Source of the DNA: Colwellia sp. MB3u-45
Lineage (GTDB): Bacteria > Pseudomonadota > Gammaproteobacteria > Enterobacterales > Alteromonadaceae
Direction: 5' to 3'
DNA length: 64,000 nucleotides
Assembly (NCBI RefSeq): GCF_014077005.1
Contig: NZ_JACGVC010000050.1
Coordinates: forward strand, 173,948 to 237,947
Shown here: positions 58,801 through 64,000 of the stretch, piece by piece
Layout: each line of letters begins with the position of its first letter
Position numbering within the stretch: the first letter of the stretch is position 1
Position numbers and translations under genes: made by a program
Notes under the pieces: model-generated
What the model was told of the DNA's origin: nothing
Database searches by the model: none
The model's input: only the letters and a program-made list of their open reading frames with translations

Positions 58801-60094
58801 AGACGGTGTTGGTATTTCGATTCGTCGAGCGAACAATGTGATTATTCAAAACTTAAAAATTCATCATGTTTTAGCACCAACAGATGCTATTTCAGTTGAA
58901 GGTGATAATGATGGTTCAACAACCAAAAACATCTGGATAGATCATAACGAACTGTACAGTGAGAATGATGGTGATACATCGAAAAAAGATGTTTATGATG
59001 GTTTAATTGATACTAAAAGTGGCGCCAAAAATATAACTATCTCTTATAACTATCTACATGATCATTGGAAAGCTTCTTTAAATGGTCACACTGAAGATGA
59101 TGAGACTACCAATACTGAAAGGCAAATCACCTTCCATCACAACCGTTTTGAAAACATTGAATCACGTTTACCTTTGTTTAGAAAAGGCGTTGGTCATTTA
59201 TATAACAATTATTACAATAATATTGGCTCTACAGCAATCAACTCTAGGATTGGTGCAGAATTACTTATTGAAAATAATTACTTTGAAAATGTTCAAAATC
59301 CGATCGTATCCTTCTACTCAGATATCGTTGGATATTGGAGTGTTGCTGGTAATTTCTACGCGAATACCGTTACGTGGACTACACCAGAAACAGGCGATTT
59401 AAGTGCAGAAAATGGCGCTTCTACTAGTAGCTACGTTGTACCTTATGACTATGTATTAGATGATGTTCAAGATGTAAAAACTAAAGTTATCTCTAACGCT
59501 GGTATCGGTAGAATTGATCAAAGTGGCTTATCTATTCCGGATGTGACTGATAGCACCCCATCTGAGCCACCAGTGCAGGAAGCTATTGGTTTACCGTTTA
59601 ATGAAAACTTCTCTGCAGCAAATACCGATGAATTCTTTAGTAACAGTTATCGTGACCTATCAGGCTCTGCCGGTAGTGATACACCATTATTCTATCGTGT
59701 CACAGGCACTGTTGAAGTAGCTGGTGGTGAATTAACCATGACAGGCGCTCGCGTAAGTATTAGCAACACCACACCTAGAGTGTCAACCACAGCAAATGAT
59801 AGCACCACAACGGGGTTATTTGATTTAACAAATAATTATCAAGTGTCGTTCAAAGTGATCAGTGTTGCTGGCAATACCGACAAAAACTTCCAAATATACG
59901 TAGATAACAACACATCAGGTAGCAGCAATTCGATTAACGGTGGTGCTTCTAAATTTTATTCAGTAGCACTTAAAGACTTCATTCCAGGTCAAACTTATGT
60001 GGTAGATGGACTAATTGCTTCAGCTAGATCATTTATAACAATACGTACGGAAAGCGATGCAACAATCACTATCGATGATTTTACAATTGAATGA
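52850..60094 (+). CDS. Giant modular lipoprotein: CE8 pectin methylesterase plus PL1 pectate lyase with five repeats
   Basis: 2,414 residues from the ATG at 52850, which has a perfect AGGAGG; an earlier in-frame TTG at 52817 is not needed. Lipobox 'LVLAGCG'. Order: N-terminal region with an 'APVAGLGYR' start (about 25-350); four copies of a ~170-residue module (about 361-543, 573-746, 753-918, 925-1088), with a PEPEPEPEPQPE linker between the first two; a LamG-like domain (about 1096-1306); Ig-like domains to about 1550; CE8 (about 1556-1883) with catalytic Asp in 'SEQDTLLVKG' and 'GNVDFIWGYPAA'; PL1 (about 1905-2181) with 'DAISVEG', 'NIWIDHNELY', 'YDGLIDTKSGA' and 'SRLPLFRKGVGHLYNNYY'; and a fifth module copy to the end. 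De-esterification and cleavage of pectin are thus combined on one surface protein. Operon with the TonB receptor. Confidence 0.92.
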   Translation: MNNKNKITASILTTLVLAGCGAESTVNVVEDPLPPIVGQFIDAPVAGLGYRINREASGITDSITGVTDSNGNFEYFRGDSITFFIGDIEFPATSGRNFITPMQIFGTDTVFNQRVVNTIRLLQTLDSDGNPTNGISISPEATDAVTMTLAEDESIDDFFNRSDEAFATELEAWLPNAGTVNTAIIDKSTAIENFVNYIDNELSVNQPNAFDPLKFSGTINRAFVSPTSIITETFVFTPTDGTEDSSGQYSQLDSETVIASGSYEFSFGNRHLTLTQPVEGGDNIITRFTGRSYNTETEVYGLCITNGSASLAEDAQNCDNNETAANNSLVMSANNLEAELVRLTELPAEETRELVEEFATDKDSFYTSGYKKVSGGDTPLYFKTGGTPVLENNEIAINGARFTIGNNDPATITSGNNTVENIDSGHQYNLSQGFTISFDVLSHGGGGAGAGSLSLYADNNTSSEGNSVHGASSKFLSLPISNVNFIGGTTFSYTYNPTEAAAAKELDPEVRVLNPFVQNSFLQIRTDSAGVITIDNLVVDTVAGFGIPNDAVNAPEPEPEPEPEPQPEIIPNVFLPFIADFTQTDTASLFTAEYQSTTGNAGVTGTDIPMYDKTGGTVTVTTSGIELDGGRFTIGNTTPDVDTTDADTAGTGIFDLSRPYNVVLDIIAIGGTETKKFQIYVDNNTSSSSKSMHGGASKFYSVDINTLTPNSTLKVPGLLATKNSFLQIRTETDGIVEFNNLHIEYVNENVLLEEDFTGSTAETFFTTEYKSLPGDSTAPLYNVTGGGSTMMFANDQLTLSGSRFTIGDANPGTDTADGDLPQGTLNLSRPYKVFVDIVAIDSISTMTKDFQIYVDNNTSSSSKSHLGGDSKFFKSDLANLVVGQTLEVEGLLATEASFLQFRTEGGAIVTIDNIRIEYLDNKIIHSDGFETTSEAFFTAEYMSLPADETVPLYKKTGGGVTVVDGQLQLDSGRFSIGNTTPDVETTAADLITTGVFDFSQPYNIVFDLISAEEPTDDKGNSFQVYIDNNTSSSSKSIHSGDSKFYSTKIAELTPGEVTIEGFIGSPTSFLQLRTESGGIVVIDNLRIEYLEDPEDTTFTCSKAPELYFCDDFTSGNLNNWNILASTEASTALGDFDVLTLEDGNNVMRYTAGGAGGELVLATDAAMANVPDSGNYFVEATIRPRQNSTTANKQLYLMARYDSVGNWFGGGLNLQNSSSSTQVEVAISTNGSISRPVQKKSPLLLGEKDGTADGVWYTTRFEMIDGDLTLYLNGEKMGSTTDSTYTTKGLIGLFTNNRSFELDNLKVGDPSIKPIQLTLDYKDPSWDTTTTTDPLVVNVAAFQDDGSTADTFTVTSSNPDAVAVTIEGNIITLSPTGEGEATISFVSGSDSNIVRTINVTVASGFAMPTTEYGDFSSKVAPTISSTNQYVDTSLSITFDNAITLGALGEVRIYKASDDTIVDLLKVDMKKGANVDALSALDKTRTLNYTPLSVADDGKTLNIDPRNDVLTYGETYYVVISNDVVSGAKLNGVDFDGLGESSNWTFTTKYTTPIGSNILVDDDGVADFRTVQGALTYVMANIGKDEAATISVKDGIYNEMLFLRNQNNITIQGESRENTIVQYDNYETFNGGSSGRPLFLVESADMLVLNNFTLKNSHIRDNAYSNQAEAIYFNSNYRLVANNMNFISEQDTLLVKGYAWFYNSLIAGNVDFIWGYPAAALFEESEIRTLGDSKNGPSDTPTSGGYILQSRTPVESDPGFVFLNGEFTNGPGPIGNTVADYSTYFARSSGKSDAFDNMVLINNKIDTHIAIDGWAVQGVNGQPAPNPENPTATSGWREYGSMDINGNPLDISARVGGYELSDNEAASYTSRAAVFAAYNSGSGWDPQPLLIPILPDEPTQATPIVVEYGFAGYNFNVTGGENGTTITVANGNDLKTALASAKNSNNPVTIYVDGIITVANNGNSSVIDVKDMDNVSIIGINNRGELDGVGISIRRANNVIIQNLKIHHVLAPTDAISVEGDNDGSTTKNIWIDHNELYSENDGDTSKKDVYDGLIDTKSGAKNITISYNYLHDHWKASLNGHTEDDETTNTERQITFHHNRFENIESRLPLFRKGVGHLYNNYYNNIGSTAINSRIGAELLIENNYFENVQNPIVSFYSDIVGYWSVAGNFYANTVTWTTPETGDLSAENGASTSSYVVPYDYVLDDVQDVKTKVISNAGIGRIDQSGLSIPDVTDSTPSEPPVQEAIGLPFNENFSAANTDEFFSNSYRDLSGSAGSDTPLFYRVTGTVEVAGGELTMTGARVSISNTTPRVSTTANDSTTTGLFDLTNNYQVSFKVISVAGNTDKNFQIYVDNNTSGSSNSINGGASKFYSVALKDFIPGQTYVVDGLIASARSFITIRTESDATITIDDFTIE

Positions 60095-60100
60095 TTAAAA

Positions 60101-60136
60101 TTTAACTAATTTAACTAATTTAACTAATTTAACTAA
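60101..60136 (+). repeat. Four 9-bp tandem repeats
   Basis: TTTAACTAA repeated four times exactly, just after the giant gene. In-frame stops occur in every unit. Confidence 0.9.
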
Positions 60137-60141
60137 GAGTA

Positions 60142-60176
60142 AAATCCTTCAATACATTAATGTTGAGGGATTTTTT
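60142..60176 (+). terminator. Terminator of the TonB receptor-CE8/PL1 operon
   Basis: AAATCCTTCAA (60142-60152) and TTGAGGGATTT (60163-60173) pair with one G-T, followed by T. Confidence 0.85.
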
Positions 60177-60397
60177 ACTTCCCCCTTAAGACTTTTTTAT
60201 ACCTCCCCCTCCCCAGAAAATAGCTATGGCTATCAATCTCAGTTCACTATGTAAGTTCGAACTATACAGCAGTACCGAAAAACGCAATTAACAGTAAAAG
60301 TTATCTAGATAACCTGATGTGATGGTTTCCTCCCAATACGGTAGCTATTTACCATGATTGAAGTTGTTAACCACAATCAAAATGGCAGAACACCAAA

Positions 60398-61390
60398 ATG
60401 AAAATTACAACAACAGGGTTAGACATAGCAAAAAGATTTCTTCATGTTGTTTGCTGTAATGAGCAATGATGCCTTGTAAAAAATAAAAATGTTAAGGCAA
60501 GCACAAGTATTCGCTTTCTTTCAATGTCATTCTAAATGTCTTGTTGCTTTGAAGATTTATGCCACCTCTCATTATTGGGCAAGAGAAATAATGAGAGGTG
60601 TGCATACTGTGAAGCTTATTCCACCTCAACATGTGGAAGTATTTTTAATTGGTAATAAAATGATTATAACGATGCGTTAGCAATTGCTGTTGCAGCTAAG
60701 CAACCACATATATAAGAGTGTTGGTATTAAATCAATGGAGCGGCAAGATAATCAAACGCAACATAAAGCAAAGTATTAGCCATAAGGCAACGAACTGGGT
60801 CATGCAACCAAATAAGAGGACGCCTAGCTGAATACAGTATTGTTTTTAACCCAAGGCGTTAATCATGTGCGTAAAAGCATTTCTTTGATGTTGGACGGTG
60901 AAACAATACTATTATCTGATGGGTTTAAAGTAATACTGTCTCAATTACAATCGCAATTAAACGCATTAGACGAATGTATTCAGATCTATGATAAAACAAT
61001 TACGGTTTCAACAAGAAATAATCCTATTTGCCAGAGATTACAAACGATACCAGGTTTTGGTCCCATGATATCAAGTGCCTACTTTAATGAAGTAGGCACT
61101 TGTGCAGGTTACCGACGAGGACGTGATGTTTCAGCATCAATAGGTATAGTTCCACGACAACACAGTAGTGGTGGTAAAGATACTCTGCTTGGCATATAAG
61201 TAAACGTGTGACAGTTATCGATGTCTTTTAATTCAAGGGGCTAAAGCGGTAGTATCGCGAGCATAAATGAAAACAGATAAATTGAATCAATGAATTAATA
61301 AAATTGTTCAAAATCGGGGCATAACTGATCGTGTAGCGTATTCCAACAAAATGGCGAGCATGGCTTGGCAATTAGCGCCTCCGGTGAATA
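60398..61390 (+). pseudogene. Decayed IS110/IS1111-family transposase
   Basis: The start reads MKITTTGLDIAKRFLHVVC and stops; other frames continue 'SHYWAREIMRGVHTVKLIPPQHV', then 'NPICQRLQTIPGFGPMISSAYFNEVG', 'ASIGIVPRQHSSGGKDTLLGI' and finally 'INKIVQNRGITDRVAYSNKMASMAWQLA'. All segments of an IS110 protein are present in order but split by stops and frameshifts. It separates the giant enzyme from the last lyase. Confidence 0.88.
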
Positions 61391-62229
61391 ATATTCACAA
61401 GTATAGTAAACCGCTCTTCAAAGAATTGCGTGGGTAAAACAAAACGACGGTATAGCAGGTAAAGCCTGCATATTGAAAACCTGATGAGCTCAGAGCTAGT
61501 AAATACCGATAACCTGATAAGGTCATATGCGCGGAATACATCGAGGTCATCCGCAATAAACTTCATTAAAAGACCGTATATATGACAGTAACCCTGTCCC
61601 TGTGACCGATGAGCTAAACTTTCCAATACGAGAGGAGAGCATATATGAGTTCGGCTCAACAAATGTTGTTCTAACAGCTATTGACGCGATATTTGCCTTG
61701 AATTAAGTAAAACTATCAAGCTAGAGATTCTATAACATAATGTTTATTATATTTAAAATTGTTAAATGTCTCTTAAACCGAATTCAGGTTAGATATCAAC
61801 ACTAATACCTTATCCACTTTTTTCTATTATCTCAGAGTACAGTCAAACCTTAATGCATCAGCAACAAGCGATTATAAAATCAGCAGGTTAGCCAGTCGTC
61901 AACGCACAATTTAGAACGTTTATAACAGTTAATTAATATAATGATATATTTTCAATTAGCTATTACTTATCAATATATTGGCGGATAAAAACACTTGATC
62001 AAAGCTATATTTCACCGACTAAGTTGAGGAAATATCTTTTTTTGCAGTAGAAAGTTCTAATAAAGTATGGGAGGAATCACTCGAACAAATAGACAATGTC
62101 TTTTTAGCTTTATTAGCGACTAAAAACTAATATGACTTATTTAAAAACAAACCATATTAGTTGAAAATTATAAAAACACAAAAATTTATTTTCTATAAAC
62201 CAAATAAAAAATGTATCTAACCCACTAAT
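61391..62229. other. Right flank of the decayed IS110 and intergenic DNA
   Basis: Positions 61391-61680 are the non-coding end of the IS and contain short stem-forming stretches (GCAGG...CCTGC near 61457-61471), where IS1111-type guide RNAs are encoded. A 96-codon minus-strand frame there (61372-61662) is antisense to IS sequence and not called. Positions 61680-62229 are AT-rich with nothing recognised. Confidence 0.5.
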
Positions 62230-62427
62230 TTAAAAGTAAGTTATAGCCACATTATAATTATTAACTAAACGCCAAGCATCAATGGTACCTTCTGAGCCTG
62301 CTGCTTCAATAATACGTACCGTATTAATGGGATTTGTTAAACTCTTAATAAAAATTCGGCCTGTAGAACCATTAGGTGACCAGTAACTGCTTACGTTTCC
62401 ATCACGCACGACACCATAACTGCCAGC
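62230..62427 (-). pseudogene. C-terminal part of the PL1 lyase beyond an in-frame TGA
   Basis: In the same frame as the lyase, after TGA at 62428-62430, 65 codons continue to TAA at 62230-62232: 'GSYGVVRDGNVSSYWSPNGS' then 'TGRIFIKSLTNPINTVRIIE' and 'DAWRLVNNYNVAITYF'. The Trp- and Gly-rich beta pattern looks like a small carbohydrate-binding module, the natural end of a lyase whose linker (PNPDPVEPDPIDGEV) is still in place. Confidence 0.65.
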
Positions 62428-63606
62428 TCATTTAGAGCTTCCATCTGAACCTACAGTTAAAGAATAGTTTTCACCTACTTCACCGTCAATCGGATCTGGT
62501 TCAACTGGATCTGGGTTAGGTGATACAACTGAACAGCTACCATCAGAAAAGGTAATGCCTTTGTTAGCACCCGCGGTTGCTAAAACAAGACCAGGCACAC
62601 AGTTTGCTTCATCCATACTATAACTATAAGGAATACTGACAGACGTTGTAGAAACAGGGTTTGGCCCTGCTGGATGATTATCAGTATCTTCAGCTGTCCA
62701 AACAACGGTATTAGCAAAAATATTACCATTAACTTCCCAATACCCCATATTATCAGTATAGAAAGTACCTATTGGATCTTTAGAATTTTCAAAGTAATTA
62801 TTATCAACTTTAACTTTTCCGCCAATACGTGAATTGATACCTGATTTATTAATACCATTAAAATAGTTATTATAAGTATGACCGACTCGCCCTCGAAATA
62901 GGGGCACTCGAGAATCTAGATTCTCATACAAATTATGGTGAAAAGTAACAGGGCCATTATTGTTATCACTTGCGCTAGAGCCTACTAGGCCACCACGCCC
63001 TGAATTACGTAAAATACTATAAGAAAGTGTTACATATTTTGTGTCTGCTTTCATATCAAATAAAGCATCGTAACCGTCGCTTTCACCACCTTGAGCTTCT
63101 AAAGTAACGTGGTCTACCCATATATTAGAGACATTACTTTCCATACCTATTGCATCACCACCATTAGAAGTAGGTGATCCTGACTTTTTAACATTACGCA
63201 CATGTAAATTTTGCAAAATAATATTTGAAGAATTACGTATATGGATGCCTAGTTCATCAAATAGTGCGCCACTACCAACACCAATAATTGATATATTACT
63301 GATTTCTTTTAGTTCAATGACACCATCAGCGGTATTACAACTACCGCTTTGTTTAAAGGTGTTACTGTGATTTATAGTACCCTGCACATGAATAATCAAC
63401 GGCGTATCATCTGAAGCGCGATTACAAATTGCTGCATGGATATCAGTACCTGTACTTGCATTAACAACACCACCACCGGCTCCACCCGTAGTACCACCAT
63501 TTTGCGTAGAAAAACCAGATTGTTCTGCAAAGATATGTCCGCTAAACAGAGTACTTGCAAGTGCTACTGAAGCAATTGAACGTTTAAAAATATTTTTTTC
63601 ATTCAT
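62428..63606 (-). CDS. Secreted pectate lyase (PL1)
   Basis: 392 residues with signal peptide (VALASTLFSGHIFA). PL1 beta-helix with calcium-site aspartates in 'GGDAIGMES', 'NIWVDHVTLE' and 'YDALFDMKADT', the catalytic arginine region 'SRVPLFRGRVGHTYNNYFNG', and 'PIGTFYTDNMGYWEVNGNIFANTV'. It closely parallels the PL1 domain of the giant protein. A proline-aspartate linker at about 362-376 leads to a truncated end 'YSLTVGSDGSSK' at an in-frame TGA. Two LacI-type operators lie upstream. Confidence 0.93.
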   Translation of the reverse strand: MNEKNIFKRSIASVALASTLFSGHIFAEQSGFSTQNGGTTGGAGGGVVNASTGTDIHAAICNRASDDTPLIIHVQGTINHSNTFKQSGSCNTADGVIELKEISNISIIGVGSGALFDELGIHIRNSSNIILQNLHVRNVKKSGSPTSNGGDAIGMESNVSNIWVDHVTLEAQGGESDGYDALFDMKADTKYVTLSYSILRNSGRGGLVGSSASDNNNGPVTFHHNLYENLDSRVPLFRGRVGHTYNNYFNGINKSGINSRIGGKVKVDNNYFENSKDPIGTFYTDNMGYWEVNGNIFANTVVWTAEDTDNHPAGPNPVSTTSVSIPYSYSMDEANCVPGLVLATAGANKGITFSDGSCSVVSPNPDPVEPDPIDGEVGENYSLTVGSDGSSK

Positions 63607-63661
63607 CTTTAATCCTTAAGATAATTATTTTTTATTTAAAGCTAACTATCCACCTAAGCCT

Positions 63662-63675
63662 TGCCACCGGTGGCA
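63662..63675. promoter_or_regulatory. LacI-type operator, perfect copy
   Basis: TGCCACCGGTGGCA, identical to 49728-49741; with flanks it extends to TTGCCACCGGTGGCAA. It lies 56 bp upstream of the lyase start. Confidence 0.8.
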
Positions 63676-63726
63676 ATCTCAGGTAAATAGTTAACTTCAA
63701 GACTGAACTTTGCCCCCTCCCCGTCA

Positions 63727-63740
63727 TGCCACCGGTGGTA
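63727..63740. promoter_or_regulatory. LacI-type operator, one mismatch
   Basis: TGCCACCGGTGGTA. Its centre is 65 bp from the other site, about six helical turns, which would suit looping by a LacI tetramer or two dimers. Confidence 0.75.
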
Positions 63741-64000
63741 AATTAGGGTAAGTTACAACTACTTTTTAACTAAAAATGAGCTTATTTAGTCTATTATTTA
63801 ATCAGAAATAATGCGAGTACTTTTTAACTTAAATAAAAATATACAAATAAACAAAATAAAATCAATAACTAAAAACAAAGCGTGTGGTTTTTTTTAAAAA
63901 CCAAAAGATTACATGTAACCTTTTACAGAGAGGATATTTTTTATGTGTAGTATTTTATAAGTAAAGATAACAACTTTATATTATCTTTATATTATCTTTA

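Larger units (their letters stand above)
63607..64000. other. Regulatory region and right window edge
   Basis: Contains two operator palindromes (listed separately), a small GGTTTTT/AAAAACC hairpin at 63885-63902, a GATTACATGTAACC semi-palindrome at 63908-63921, and a TATTATCTTTA tandem at the very end. No gene is visible. Confidence 0.5.

Noticed and set aside
61372..61662. 96-codon minus-strand frame
   Set aside because: It is antisense to the non-coding end and C-terminus of a decayed IS110 element.

Overview
The window looks like a chromosomal segment of a marine gammaproteobacterium of the order Alteromonadales. The AT-rich composition and the gene set and order (dapE with an M15 peptidase and a DUF2897 gene, gcvR-bcp, bepA-arsC-DUF2069, DUF2066-hda next to purMN, fadE, a Caulobacter-type TonB receptor in a pectin locus) fit Colwellia, Thalassotalea and relatives. 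The genus is an inference; there is no rRNA or tRNA in the window.

Positions 1-36,000 are mostly core genes: an RstA-like response regulator cut by the left edge, an MFS exporter, xthA, rlmA, yfbV, ACT/yffB/dapE/M15/DUF2897, bamC, a CDGSH protein, gcvR-bcp, cobA, perM-tusA-like, bepA-arsC-DUF2069, DUF2066-hda, purMN, yafJ, fadE, tas and a large acyl-CoA dehydrogenase. Scattered in this are a lipoprotein with a HELAH motif, a PEP-CTERM protein followed by the decayed C-terminus of a second one, and remnants of IS3 and IS630 elements. dapA, normally next to bamC and opposite gcvR, is absent.

Positions about 36,000-47,300 are accessory DNA. Nearly all small genes are on the minus strand. At least between 44,020 and 46,240 they are separated by imperfect hairpins with attC-like boxes, so this is read as a decaying integron cassette array without an integrase (a CALIN). 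Several small genes are broken: an RcsF-like lipoprotein by TAA, a zinc-ribbon protein by TGA, and an 11-kDa protein by a frameshift. A 3.3-kb block holding the clearest cassettes and a truncated IS110 transposase is bounded by two near-identical 29-bp perfect or near-perfect palindromes.

Positions about 47,300-64,000 are a pectin-degradation locus: a CE12 rhamnogalacturonan acetylesterase and a PL1-like pectate lyase (minus strand), divergent from a TonB-dependent receptor and a 2,414-residue lipoprotein that joins a CE8 pectin methylesterase and a PL1 pectate lyase to five copies of an unrecognised ~170-residue module. After a decayed IS110 element lies another secreted PL1 lyase, apparently shortened by an in-frame TGA. 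A LacI-type palindrome (TGCCACCGGTGGCA) occurs before the TonB receptor and twice before the last lyase. Together the genes would de-esterify and cleave pectin at the cell surface or outside and import the oligomers; the cytoplasmic catabolic genes and the regulator are not in the window.
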